Positions 11,100 to 22,349 of a stretch of DNA of 64,000 bases are shown here, one piece after another; position 1 is the stretch's first letter; every line of letters begins with the position of its first letter. The stretch is from Lepeophtheirus salmonis (lineage: Eukaryota > Arthropoda > Copepoda > Siphonostomatoida > Caligidae). The DNA is taken from positions 26,602,002-26,666,001 of the forward strand of contig NC_052139.2 of assembly GCF_016086655.4 (NCBI RefSeq), read 5' to 3'. Both the position numbers and the translations under genes were made by a program. The notes under the pieces are model-generated. The model searched no databases. It was not told the DNA's origin and saw only the letters and a list, made by a program, of their open reading frames with translations.

Positions 11100-12330
11100 A
11101 AATATTAAAACCCATCAATACCCACTTATACACAGGTAGGCTGGAATCAACTCTTTTCCACTCTTGGCCCACATTAGATGAAAGATCAATTAGAATTTTT
11201 TAAATCAATATTTGAAAGAATCGATGCAAAGTGCTCCCCCTTACTAATCTCTAGGTCTACTAAGACCAGAAATATAGCATTTGTGGAAAAGGACAAACAA
11301 CTATTTATGTTCCACATTTATCGTTTTTTCGGCTACTGTATGCAGGGATGCTGCTCTATACAAAACAAACGGAACAAGACGGGTAATGCAAAGATTAATA
11401 CGATTTGTAAGTTTAAATTCACCATTTTCTTACCTTATTACCTACTTTAACCCTTAAATAAGTCCAATAATCCTCTGTTTCTCCATTCCTTACATACTCA
11501 ATTACAAGCACTAAGACCTTGTTGCTTGCAGGACAACTGGCAATGACCATACCATCAGCAGAAAACCATAGTCCATTAAGCAAAAGACGACAGCCAAAAC
11601 AGGACAGTAAGGAAATATTTTCCTTACTGCCCTGTTTTGGTATTTTTAACGTTGTAGCTGAACCCTGATTTCATTCAAACTCCTTTAAATAAGACAACAC
11701 TACTTCCAATCTTTAAACAAGCTGCAATTCCAAATTAGCCTCTATATACAGTGTGACATCATCTACCAAAAATTCGATTAAATGTTTATACTTCATAAAA
11801 TTAATCCACAATATTATCGGGTCAAGGTTAACACCAATTCTTCAATAGCCATGACAAACCCTAAAGGAGATAAAGGACATCCTTGCCGGCGGTCACGTTC
11901 CAGAAATAGATTATCACTCACTTTTCTCCCCACACTATAGTAGATGAGCCGTTGAGAAGGAGAGCTCTAATTGGATTGTAGAAAAGTTTAGGTAAAAAAT
12001 GCTTAATCTTCCTTAGAATATGCTCGTGGAGAACGGACTCGGACGCTTTCCAAAAATACACAGCCACTATAGCCCCAAACAGATCCATCTATCAAAGCAT
12101 AAAAAAGTCAATTGTACAATACTCCATTCTCCGAGTGAAGTAGATGCTAAATCGCCGCCTACTAATAAAACTTTCATAGAAAAAATGTTCACGAATACGA
12201 ATCAAAGTCAAAAGAAATGGAAAATGAGACAAAATGATAAATGCATCCCAGTTGACTTAAACCCAGTGATATGGTCGGCTTCACGATACGTCGCAATTAT
12301 AAGTATCCATATATATCCAGAAAAATAGTT
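11100..12330 (-). pseudogene. LINE reverse transcriptase domain (decayed)
   Basis: Minus-strand reading from about 12110 downwards shows the conserved RT blocks in order: VAVYFWKASESVLHEHIL (the DFxKAFDSVxHxxL block, with the catalytic Asp changed), FYNPIRALLLNGSST, ERDRRQGCPLSPLGF with AIEEL (the RGxRQGCPLSPLLF fingers-palm block, near 11840-11915), and EFLVDDVTLYIEA (the (F/Y)xDD catalytic loop, near 11735-11775, both Asp kept). Stops and at least two frame changes interrupt it. The plus-strand 102-residue ORF over this region is a shadow. Orientation and order fit the C-terminal piece at 7760-9548 as the remainder of the same LINE. Confidence 0.8.
11594..11640. repeat. Near-perfect 47-bp palindrome inside the LINE
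   Basis: CCAAAACAGGACAGTAAGGA and its reverse complement, with one mismatch, meet at a central AAATATTTT. The palindrome falls just downstream of the RT catalytic loop, in a decayed part of the element. It could fold into a long hairpin. Confidence 0.85.
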
Positions 12331-12339
12331 TTTTCGACA

Positions 12340-12655
12340 GCTGGCGATATTGTGACTGCTAATTGTACTCGTTAATTAAAGAAAAATGTAAACAAGCTCA
12401 TTGTTTTCCAAAAAAAATTATAAACTCATGAATAATAGTATTATATAACCCGTATCTCATGTCAACCTATATTTTGTAGAGAAGTTATATACAGTTATAT
12501 ATAGCTATGGGATTGTTATTTAATAGTTGTAGGAAATTAATTATAGGATTCTTGGTAATTTTGCCTCATAAAGAGTGGCCCACAAAACTTTGTCTTTTTG
12601 ATATTACTATAAAAAAAAGACGGATGAATATTTTTCAATAATTATTTTTTGTTTG
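12340..12655. other. AT-rich stretch, possible end of the rosa-like element
   Basis: No gene. A GAGTGGCCCACAAAAC motif at 12570-12588 has the look of a mariner terminal repeat, but I could not find its inverted partner beyond 13310. Confidence 0.35.
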
Positions 12656-12664
12656 AAAGCCTCA

Positions 12665-13310
12665 ACATTCCGGTTAATAACAAAATACCACTTTATTCAT
12701 ATGGCCCCCGTCGCTAACCTTACAGTAGTCTATTCTGTCAACCCAATTTTTCAATACACTTTCGATTGTGTGAGCCTCAATAGCTCCAATGGCGACTCTA
12801 ATTTCGTGTTTCAAATCGTCAATCGTCTCTGGATGGTTGGCGTAACATTTATCCTTGACAGTTCCCCACAAAAAATAGTCCAATGGAGTCAAATCGCAGC
12901 TACGAGGTGGCCAGTTGACGTTGCCGTTTCGGCTTATGATGCAATTGTCGTAGACATTGTGCAAAAGATCTACTGTAACGTTGGCTGTGTGGCACGTACC
13001 ACCATCCTGTTGGAAGAAAATGTCCTCGATGTAATCCTTTTGGGGAAATAAAAAATCTTCCAACATGGCCTGATAGCGCTCACCATTGACCGTAACGGCA
13101 GCTCCTTGCTCGTTTTCTCGTTTTTTCGCTTTTGGCAACAGCAGCAATGTTTTCAATTGAGCGCACTGGACGAACATAGGAACGCGTTGTTTTATCCATG
13201 AACGAACCAGTTTCACTCACACGCCTCACAAATTTATCCACAAACTGCCTGGAAGGCGCTTTATTTTGACCGACGTAATTTTCTTGCAGTTTCGTTTGAA
13301 GACTCTCCAT
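12665..13310 (-). pseudogene. Rosa-like (DD41D) mariner transposase with internal deletion
   Basis: The minus strand carries two overlapping frames. The first (13310 to about 13110) gives MESLQTKLQENYVGQNKAPS...FVDKFVRRVSETGSF...ENIAAVA, an N-terminal helix-turn-helix domain. The second (13216 to 12674) gives VTVNGERYQAMLEDFLFPQ, IFFQQDGGTCHTAN, then WPPRSCDLTPLDYFLWGTVK and C-terminal DRIDYCKVSDGGHMNKVVF. The second and third catalytic Asp are 41 residues apart (QQD to PLD), the spacing of the rosa group of mariner-like elements. Between the frames the second DNA-binding helix region and the first catalytic Asp are missing, so the element is deleted internally and inactive. The C-terminal 170 residues are open, so decay is recent. 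Confidence 0.8.
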
Positions 13311-13319
13311 TTTGGAAGT

Positions 13320-13685
13320 AAGTCTTCAGTATTTAGCAATTGTCTTTGAGCGTAAACTTAACCATTTCGTAACCCGGAGACCTTTTACAAAATATTGGAC
13401 ACAATGAGAGTGTTACTCCAGCTATCAGACGTCAAAAAAGTGGTAGTTCAAAATGCAATCGCTAGATGGCTACACATTACAACTTCGTCTTTGGCAATTT
13501 TTTATCTTGGCAATTTTGCTACGTGCCATATTCGCCACCATTTTTTTAATTTATAATATTGGGTTGAAATTTACCGGAAGTCATTTCTGTCGAAAAGTTC
13601 CTCTCTTTTTATCTTTGGAGTGTCATATATTTCTTCAAGCATCAAGAAAGATCATAACAATTTATAACAAGCCACAAGAATAAAA
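13320..13685. other. Flank of the rosa-like element, no gene recognised
   Basis: It probably includes the element's untranslated end (13320-13440). A plus-strand 76-codon ORF at 13453-13683 is hydrophobic but matches nothing I know. Confidence 0.35.
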
Positions 13686-13689
13686 TATT

Positions 13690-13830
13690 GATTAGGGCTG
13701 TATCAGTCTTCACTGGTCCAGTCCTGTCTGGTCTTGTACCTGTTATTGTGTTCTTGAAATGAATAAGAAGTTCCGTTTGGAACAGACCAAACATCAATTC
13801 GGTCTGGATCAGTCATACAAAATTAGTTGC
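13690..13830. repeat. GGTC/GACC-rich motif cluster
   Basis: CACTGGTCCAGTCCTGTCTGGTCTTG and later AACAGACCAAAC and CGGTCTGGATCAGTC form partly inverted copies of a GGTC-containing motif. Confidence 0.4.
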
Positions 13831-14018
13831 ATTTAAAGTCCGTTCTTGAATCGAGTCTCAACGCTACTGGGTCTCGTTCAGCTAAATTTAGACCATCTTG
13901 AACTCCATTCTGAACAATAACTGTAGCATTAAACATTGTTATTTCAATTTTAAAGTGAGAAGTTGAGTGTTTGCTTTCAGTTATTTGTGCGGCTTTCCAT
14001 TCAAAACAAGTATTTACG

Positions 14019-14790
14019 ATGAAAGAGACCTGGAGGAACACCATATCAAATTGGCTCGCGAAGGACACAGCTTATTGTAGATCAAAAAGATGCTCTTATA
14101 TACAAAGATGAAATTCTATGACGTCTACAACAACTAGAAGGAGGTGGGGCATATAAGAGAAAATCCCACTGCATGATTCCTCGTAGGGGCGAGAGGATTT
14201 GCGAAACCATCTCCGGAGACAAGGGACTATTGAAAGATCCCAAAACATCAAAAACGACAGATAGTTGGCCACAGAGAGAGCTAATGTCCTTTCATATCTT
14301 TAAAACCAAGTCTCCGGACAACATCATGCCCCTTAGGGAAATTGAGAGTAACGGCAGTGCCATGACCTCCATCTTCTTCGATGTAAAATAAATTGTGGGT
14401 GTCGACGGATACTGTGAACTCACTTTTTCAAAAGTGATACCTTGGATAAAAACTGAGAAATATGGTGTTGAGTTCCTAATTATTCAAGACTCAGCCCCCT
14501 GTGACTTGGCCCACGAGAACCAAAAAAATAAATAATTAAAGAACATAAAGTGTAGTTTTGAGACCCCCAGACTTGGCCCTCTAATCTCCCTGATATGAAT
14601 CCCACGGATTACTTTCTTCCGGGACTGTAGCAAAGGAAGGTCTTTACCAATTCATACAACACCATCTACTACTTGAAGGCCTCTACCATGAAGGAATAAG
14701 AAAACTCTCCCCTGCGAACGTGGTCAAGGCCTGCAAAAACTTTAGGCCTCATTTGAACGAATGATTGGCAGATATAAAAGATATATTGGA
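14019..14790 (+). pseudogene. Nearly full-length decayed mariner-like transposase (family C)
   Basis: It starts at ATG 14019 with KETWRNTISNWLAKDTAYC, the N-terminal DNA-binding region, which also occurs at 20946. It then shows RKN-like and DSWPQRELMSF (after the first catalytic Asp), KTKSPDNIMPL, VIPWIKTEKYG and FLIIQDSAPCDLAHENQ (second catalytic Asp, near 14480-14530). Next come WPSNLPDMNPTDYFLPGL (third catalytic Asp, near 14575-14625) and the C-terminal ACKNFRPHLNEWL-like end. The order and spacing match a complete transposase of about 250-340 residues, but stops and frameshifts split it into at least six pieces. It is one of the few relics here that keeps the catalytic core. Confidence 0.75.
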
Positions 14791-14794
14791 TGAT

Positions 14795-15635
14795 TTTTTC
14801 GTTTGTATTATTGATCAGAATGCAGTTAAAGGTGGTCCAGATTTACTTGAACAACTTGTAATATATATGTCTTACATACTTAAAATAAACTCAAGATTAT
14901 ACCAAAAAAGAAAAAGGAACACGATGATTGCACGTAATAGAATGACAGTTCAAAAGTAACAATATCCATTGTTCCTTCAATCGAATCCCTTAATCACTTT
15001 ACAATATATAATATTGCGAAGAAATATTAAGTCCTCTAGTATCACTGTTAACAAATTATGACGGTTAAAATTTAGTATAATTATCATAGGAGTCTAATTG
15101 TAGGCCCACCCCATGGTGTTTTATACATTTTCTCCAGCCTCAACTAAGATCATGACTATGAGTAGGGTGCTATTAGTTAATGAGTCATTTCTAAATGTAG
15201 CCTCATGTTCGCAGATACAAAATTCTTTTCTTCTTATGAACACTATTAATCCATTAATTCCACAAAGTTTTACATATTTCTTCGTCTTTAAGGATAAAAA
15301 TAAATATGAACTTTAAACTTATAATTTCTGTTTATATACCTATAAAATAAAACTGTGTGTGTGTACTTTATGGGTGCCCATACCGTTGACACTAGGAGGG
15401 TGAAATTTTGTATTGGGGCCTCTTTCGAACCTGGTCAGGCTAAAACAAGGGTCCCTATTTTGTTTTTTTTTTTTGGGGGGGGCAGGGAGTCATTTTAAGG
15501 CGGAATATTTTATAGTCTAAAATTAAATACTATTTCTGAAGCTCAAGGAGACTAAATAGGGGGTTGAAATATAGATCAAAAATTTGCTGGCGTCTCAAAA
15601 AACAAATTTTGCCCATTTGTAACCAAATACAAATG
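14795..15635. other. AT-rich stretch with a G-run
   Basis: No gene. At 15462-15487 a T run is followed by eight G and CAGGGAG, resembling the caps of the GC-capped repeats but without an A/T-tract interior attached. Confidence 0.45.
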
Positions 15636-15639
15636 ATTT

Positions 15640-15872
15640 GCAGATGGCTTAAAGTAGCAATTTATGATCGTCACAATAAATGATTGAATAAGTGATAAGC
15701 TTTATTTAAAAAGAGTCATATTGTGACTAATATAAGTATCTTAAATCAAATAAAGGTTCTAAATTATAGCTAACATTTTTGGTGATCTTAACTCATCCCA
15801 CAAATGTCAATATTAAGCCTATTGTTGACTCAAACACGTTTATAAAATATTGGCCTGTATTTTGTAAAAATT
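15640..15872 (-). repeat. Rep-1 dispersed repeat, copy 2 (partial)
   Basis: It shares, in inverted orientation to copy 1, the CTCATCCCACAAATGTCA block and GACTCAAACACGTTTATAAAATATTGG with the copies at 23.2-23.5 kb. Confidence 0.45.
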
Positions 15873-15879
15873 TGATTTT

Positions 15880-17030
15880 AAGACTAAAATATTTATGCTT
15901 TATTTCTTTTGGTATTGGGGCAGTAAAAATAAATTTCATCGTGACTAAAATTCTTCTTATTTTATATATATTAAGAAGTACCCTTCTGTTTCCCTGCTTA
16001 TTTGATTTGTGTATTGAAATATAGTGATACCACTATTCAATAATTATTATAATAAGCAAATGAAGAAAGTTCACTCTATGGCTAACCAACAGATTCTACC
16101 TCAGGGCTTATTACATCAAAGGTATATTCATCATGGGCATCGTCTTTGGAATAGCTTCACACTCAAAACTGTTTAGAGGAAAAAATAAAAGATAATAAAC
16201 AAATTGTTTTTTAATGTTGACACATAACATATTTGATGACATTTTTTAATAATACAAAACCATGAAATATTATGTTAATTTGAACTAAAAAGGATAAAGA
16301 TCTATCTATATTTCATATGAGGTCATATTATACAAATAAATACTCTCATTAATATTTTTAAATAGGTGTCTTAAGGAATAAATAACACTTCTTTTCTCTT
16401 CTTTTTTTTCCCCCAAGGGCAGAAAAAACTCATTTTAAAAGTATTTGGTATATAAATCACATATCTTATACTTTCAAAGAGGTAATAATAGAGATATATA
16501 ATTCCATTGGATCGTAGACCGACAAACTAACTAAACAATTTGTCATCAGTGTTTCAACCTGTATATAAATAGAAGGATCAGATCTACAATTGTAGAATGA
16601 TACATTCCTAGTTTTTATTGACTAAACTTTTCGACCCAAACCCATCGCTGTATTTTGCTGTCAGGTTTTGATGTATCTTGTTCTTTTCATCTGAACAGTG
16701 TTCTGAATGTTAACTGAACGAATTAATAAAATTATAAATATTGTATTTTTATTTCATTTCAAATATATTTATATTATTAAGCATTTTTAAAACAATTTTT
16801 AACAAAGATAGACAATAATACTTACTTTACTGGTAGAAGCCGAAAGTTAAAAGACTTAAACATTAGAAAATCTATATATCAATTACTCTACACCTTGTAC
16901 AGAGTCATCCTATACTCCTATAAAAACTAAAAAGTCCAAAAAATAAAAATATAAACGAACCTAAAATACAGTGAAGATCGGAAAAAAAAAACCGAAACGC
17001 CTTCTATATTGTTAAAATAACTAATTATTA
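15880..17030. other. AT-rich stretch without a recognised gene
   Basis: Nothing supported. Short reading frames here show no recognisable motif. Confidence 0.5.
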
Positions 17031-17399
17031 CATCTACAATTGGAATGTTTTGGTTTTGTCACATAATTCTCTATATTTTTGTATCTTTATGATATCAATC
17101 AATACCTTTGTATTTTTATATGATTGTCAAAATTTCTTCTTAGAAATAATCAGGTCTCCAATATATAGATATAAATAGTGGCATTTGTAAGAATTGCAAT
17201 TTTGTACAATTTGCTTTTGATAAGTTCCAAATTTGTCACCAAAAAATATTATGACTAATTTTAAATAAAGGATTTCTCAGTTCTTGTACTGAGAAATATA
17301 CAATAATTATATATGTATTTGATGGATAGTTGACATATTAATGTCGTAATTTTTGTCATTCTTAATAGAAATAAATAAAACATGAATATCATGACACAT

Positions 17400-17640
17400 T
17401 ATAAAGTTCAAATGCCAGCATTATATTACTTATATATACGTAATTTTAATAGATCTATATGAAATGATAGAATCAATGTATTTTTGATAAATAGAATGAC
17501 TAATTTTGTATTGAAATAATGCATTTTAAGACTAAAAATTAAAACTTGTATAATTTGCAAATTAAAGTTGCCACTTGTAAAGATATTGCAACTTATAAAC
17601 AACATACCTATATACGACATGGGATCAACTAAAAATTGCA
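17400..17640. repeat. AT-rich repeat shared with 37200-37440
   Basis: The two segments share, in the same order and orientation, GAAAT(A/T)ATA..., AATTTTGTA-TGAAATAAT, the CTTGTA...TTTG(C/T)A block and GTTGC-ACTTGTA...CAACT-AACAACAT. Similarity is moderate throughout, so this is an old duplicate or a dispersed repeat. An additional weaker likeness lies at 17150-17240. Confidence 0.45.
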
Positions 17641-18091
17641 TTCCTAGCCTTTTGGAAACGAAACATAAGTTTCGTCATAGAATTGTAGGTTTCTAGAATT
17701 CCATGGTATAATATATCGTATTACTTCGTTTAGTATCAAAGAAATATATTATAAAATAGCCATGGCGCATAGAGTGAGATGAATGAACTGTCCGTTTTTT
17801 AGAATTAGCTATTTTTAAGCTGTTGTGAACAATTCCAAATAATTATACAAAAATGATTCCAAAGTTGGGATGAATTGGGTAATAGCTACCCACTGATTTT
17901 GGACCTAGGTTAATTTTTCTTCGTGGAAGAAATGTTACAGTTTACAATGAAAGTCAAGACTTGTTCAACAGTAAAAATTTAACAAGAATAAATATAGGCT
18001 GTGTTTCTTAATAAAAAACCAATACATTTTTGGTATGTTTAGCTTCTTATGTTTATTGCTGTCTTTGTCTAGGAATGACTGCCTTGATCCT

Positions 18092-18540
18092 GCCCAGGGG
18101 TGTTCTTATGGGGTTGGCTAAAGGGGCTTTAGCCCCCCTCAAATTAATAACTTTTTTTAGAAGAAAAATGAAATTTGAATATTTGTTTGGAAATTTAATA
18201 TATTTGAAATTAAATTTTTCTATCAAAATCCAAAAGTTTATTTTTTGTATAGAACTATAAGTTTTTGAGATTTTTTGCGAAAAAATTTAATATGTGAATT
18301 TTTTCTTTTCAAAAAATTTGAAACTTATTTTAATCAAAAAATTAAAACTTTTTTTTCCGATATTTTATTAAAAAATATTTGAAATTTTTTAATAATTTAT
18401 ATTGATTTTTGAAATTTTTTTGCAAAATTATTTATTCTATTGTGAATAGCAGTAGATATTTGAAATTTTATCCGAAATAATGGACATTTAAAAAATAAAT
18501 TGAAATTTGTATTTAAAAAGATTCAAAATCCATTAAGTCA
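18092..18540 (+). repeat. GC-capped AT-rich dispersed repeat, copy 4
   Basis: It begins CCCAGGGGTGTTCTTATGGG, passes AGGGGCTTTAGCCCCCCTCA, then runs for 400 bases as alternating TTTGAAATTTTTT and AAAAATTT tracts. This is the longest copy with a clean cap-to-interior junction. The 76-codon ORF overlapping the cap is not a gene. Confidence 0.55.
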
Positions 18541-18544
18541 ATTC

Positions 18545-19120
18545 ACACTTGTCAATCTTGAAAAAATAAGTAATATTGCAGTCTATGGTCTGATAATGAA
18601 TAAATACACGAGAATTAAATAATAATGACAAAAGCTTGGGAAAAGAAAATTTGGTTTGCCAATCTTAAAAAAAGCCCGGTTAAGTTAAAAAATTATACCC
18701 AATTTTGATGACTAAATATATGCTCCTTTGCATGAATATATTTAAAGTAACTTATTAAAATATTGAAACTTGATAGCAATATTACAAGGAATTTGAGTAG
18801 TTTAATTTATACTTGGGAGACTTATGATAACAAACAAACGAATTACTCGTGCAACAGTTCCGGTCTCGGTACGTTCAATAATTAGAGCTGTTCAGAAGAA
18901 GAAATTGTTCACGAGCGATACAGCTTTACTTTACATAGAACAATTCTCCTAAAACGTGTCTAAAGAAAGTGTCATTTCACATAAAACAAATAAAATTGCA
19001 GCTTATTACGTTTAGGTTCTAACCCTACTACAATTTGTGTAGAGTAGGAGCCAAAAATAGAACTTAATTACAAAAAATGTGATGCTTATACAATCAAGAA
19101 AAGATAACAAATAATTAATT
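18545..19120. other. AT-rich stretch without a recognised gene
   Basis: Nothing supported. Confidence 0.45.
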
Positions 19121-19149
19121 TGTGACATTAAACACTTTATTTAGGTATA

Positions 19150-19470
19150 TTGCTTTATTCAGGAAGACTGTGTCCATAAAGGGTACCGCGTTATCAAGTG
19201 GTAGACGTTCTTCTCCAAGACAATCCAAACTGCAAAGTCTGGGGGCTCAGGTCAAGGCTGGAAGAGGGACACATAGAAGAGGTCAGAAGTCAGCTATTTT
19301 ATTGCTGCAGAAGTCTTCTTGCCTGTAACTGACTCTCTGATGTTGTAGACAAACTGCATAGAGATGCCAACGGTCTCTATAGCCTTCTCAACACTGACAC
19401 CAGTGTGGAGGAGAACGCACATGGTTGATCTTTTTGTTGTGGTTCCGTAATTTTTACACTTAGAGACATG
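19150..19470 (-). pseudogene. Mariner-like element, family B, internally deleted (copy 1)
   Basis: On the minus strand the 5' part encodes KITEPQQKDQPC and a GISMQFVYNIRESVT-like helix-turn-helix stretch. It is joined after about 60 codons to PDFAVWIVLEKNVYHLITRYP, which is the segment just after the third catalytic residue (PLDFAVWxxLExxV). The central catalytic domain is absent. The same N-to-C junction is present in copies at 31215-31640, 31975-32345 and 54617-55297, so the deletion predates their spread. The C-terminal end is truncated here. Confidence 0.65.
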
Positions 19471-19479
19471 GGATAAAAA

Positions 19480-20930
19480 TAAACATTGTTTATTTTTGTT
19501 TACGCTTTTGATTGATTCCGTAACGAAAGCCTATAATTCAAAATAATAGGGGTTAAACCATTTTTAAATGCAACTGCAAGTTTTGTCTCGCTTCTCTGTC
19601 GTATAATGCTTTTATCATGAATCATACTTGATAAAAATAATCTGAGAAATACGAAAGAACTCCCTACTAACTACGTTGTTATAATTATTAAGATATCATT
19701 AATAAACTGAAAGATCTTAAAAAAATAAATCTCCCACATTGAACTATAAAGTAAATCCCCTTATATATAACTTTTTTTTTTCAAGGTTCTATTCTATTTA
19801 TCTTATAGTTTTTATTTATTTTCATTTTTTAATGAGTAAATTAACGTTATTAAAATACCGATGAAAAAATGGTATTAAGGAAAAAAGAAAAAATGTAATT
19901 GATTCCTTTAGGAATACGGACGTAATATTTGATTTGAAATATGATCCTTAGGATATTTAAAAAATTATTTACTTGCATCGTATCAGAGAATCTACCTATG
20001 TAAAATAATACTACATGACGTCGCATTTTTTCATTTTGTTTGCTTCTATTAATAATAGACAATTCCAACAATTAGAGAAATGCTACTTAAATTTTGATTG
20101 ACTATGATTCTTTAATATAAAGTTATGATACAAGCTACTTCTTTCCTTCAGCTGACGACGTTAAAATTATAATACCCATTTATCATTTATACCTATGGAT
20201 AAAATATCAGACATTAATATCTTCACATACGATTCTAATTCATTCATACACTTGAGATTGTTGGACAAAATAATTAAAACTAGAAGAGGCCCTGTACCCA
20301 GCTCTGGACCCAATGGTATATTAATAAATATTCTTGTGTTGTGGGTAGGGTTGTAGCATCTGGAGTCGTGGAGTAGAAGTCACTGCTAACTTTGATGGAG
20401 TCTCGAGTCAGAAAATTTGTACAAGCTCCGAGTCCAGCTACTAAAATTGGTATAATCAATATTTTAAAAAAACTGTTTTTATAATCTAAAACTTCCATTG
20501 CGTGTTCGTAAAGTTTTTTTTTTTTTTAATTCTAAATAGTTATCCATTATTGGTATTACTTATTAAGTACTCTTAATTTAATCAAATGAAAGGTTGAAAC
20601 TAATTTGTGAGTTTACTGAATACATTTTTATGAGTATTTCCTCGGGACTAATGCTACTATAAACATTAAAATACTCATCCCTCCTATTAATATAACAGTA
20701 GCTGATGTGAAGAAGAGGTATTAAATCATTAATGGACCATATGTCTTACTACAGCTCTTTCTTCGCGCTCTAGAAAAAAATGATACTTACAGGGTCGTTC
20801 AGGTAAATCCATACCATCATTTACTACATCTATGCAGGACAATATTAAAATCATTTATCTTTTTTTTTTTTTTTTAATTTTAAACAAAGAGGTTGAGTGC
20901 CAGATTTAATTTAGTTGTGTAACTTATAAT
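19480..20930. other. AT-rich stretch without a recognised gene
   Basis: A patch at 20350-20440 has several GGAGTC-like triplet-rich motifs (CTGGAGTCGTGGAGTAG, GGAGTCTCGAGTC), a degenerate short repeat also glimpsed at 59235-59275. Otherwise nothing supported. Confidence 0.45.
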
Positions 20931-20945
20931 TCAAAACAAAAATTT

Positions 20946-21240
20946 ATGATGGAGGAGACCCAGAGGAACACACTCATCGAATCGGGTTGAGCACAACACA
21001 GCGTACATCAAGAAAATGCTCGGGTTTTCTAAATAGCACAGTCTACGACCTCACCAAGCGCTGGAAGGAGGTCAGGGGGGAGAATAAAAGCCCACAATAT
21101 CTGGAGTTATAAAAACTCTTTCCCTGATTCCTCATAGGCCTAAAACGGTCCGTGAAGGCATTTTCTGGCACTACAATTAATGTTCTTGTCAAAAGCGCAA
21201 AGTATGCCTTGCGACAGTCTCCATGGCCATATACACTGAT
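20946..21240 (+). pseudogene. N-terminal fragment of mariner-like transposase (family C)
   Basis: Two consecutive ATGs at 20946 and 20949 start EETQRNTLIES, then frames shift to KMLGFxNSTVYDLTKRWKEV, a typical helix-turn-helix with a basic end. The remainder to 21240 decays. The 5' flank (20890-20945) matches that of the relic at 14019. The minus-strand ORF at 21043-21267 is a shadow. Confidence 0.65.
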
Positions 21241-21459
21241 TAAATATATATTATTAATGCAAATCAATATTGTTAAGGCTTAGTGTGTCTGTTCGTTAAC
21301 CCTAATAACTATGAACAATGCCGGGGATACTACCCCAGTAGTAGCGAGCGGTTTCAAAATTAATTTAACTGATATACATCCATGAGATAAGTTAAATATG
21401 TATATATATAAATCTTACACCGTATTTAACAATGATATGGGCTGGAATAAAATTAAAAT

Positions 21460-21920
21460 ACAGGGGTCCCTGCTTATCAAGGGGTGTTTGTGAACAAGAA
21501 AAGTCCCTGTTATATTAAATCTGTGTTGTACGGGGACTTTCTAGTACTAATACTCGAAAATTAGAAGATTTATTTTTTCAAAGTTTTCATTTGACTATTT
21601 TTACTTTTTTTTAAATAGATAAGATAATAAAAACATTATATTCTAAATAAACTATTTGAAATAATGTAGAGCAAACAAAATACTTGTAAAATTTACTCTT
21701 AATTGGCATTTACTGTATTTCTAATCTGGTCATTGGAATACTTTAAAATTTTGTATAATCGAACTTAACCAATACTTGTTCAGCAACTATTTTAATTGCA
21801 AGTTTGTTTTACAAACAAAACGTTTTAATTTAGCTATTTAAAATCAAAAACTTACAAGATATTCTCCCTTTTGTTCAATTATAAACTTCTATTATATTAA
21901 TATAAAGGGATAATATCAAA
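21460..21920 (+). repeat. Pogo/Tigger-like non-autonomous repeat, copy 1
   Basis: It starts TACAGGGGTCCCTGCTTATC and continues GTGAACAAGAAAA-TC. The copy at 30685-31050 begins ACAGGGGATCCCTGCTCATT and aligns for several hundred bases (AAATNTGTGTTGT, GGACTTT-TAGTACTAA, TAAAACATT). A TA before a CAGGGGTCCC end is like the ends of pogo/Tigger-group elements; that assignment is inference, since no transposase remains. Confidence 0.45.
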
Positions 21921-22285
21921 CTTCAAAAAACTTGTTTACCAAAATATATAGTTTTTTTAATAAATCTATATAATTTACTATCATACTATAAAAAAAATGT
22001 GATATGAGGGCAATATACCACCCAATACGGAGAGTCAGAATAATTCAAAACAAACCATCATATGAGATCCGCAGTGTTCGAAACCATTTTATTTGGGGAC
22101 CTCCTCTATTATGTTTTTAAACATGTATCTAAAGTACCTACATAAGTCATATCATTGTACGTTTCGATATACCTCAAGACATAATTTTGTAAACTAACCG
22201 GAAAGGGACTAAGTTTAACTCTTCTAGCATAAAGGATCCCTGCACTTTGGGTATCAAGTCCTAAATCCTAAAATTCCTTTTTGAT

Positions 22286-22343
22286 ATCCTTGTTTATATA
22301 TTCAATCTTGGTTAAGCTCCAGACTGAATATATAAACAAGGAT
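22286..22343. repeat. Perfect 19-bp inverted repeat (hairpin)
   Basis: ATCCTTGTTTATATATTCA at 22286-22304 is followed after 20 bases by its exact reverse complement at 22325-22343. Confidence 0.9.
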
Positions 22344-22349
22344 TAAGGG

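Noticed and set aside
11513..11610. Acceptor-like CTTGTTGCTTGCAG followed by GC-balanced sequence
   Set aside because: On the minus strand this is LINE sequence downstream of the RT catalytic loop; the plus frame stops after four codons.
12020..12328. 102-codon plus ORF
   Set aside because: Antisense to the LINE reverse transcriptase, whose conserved blocks read on the minus strand.
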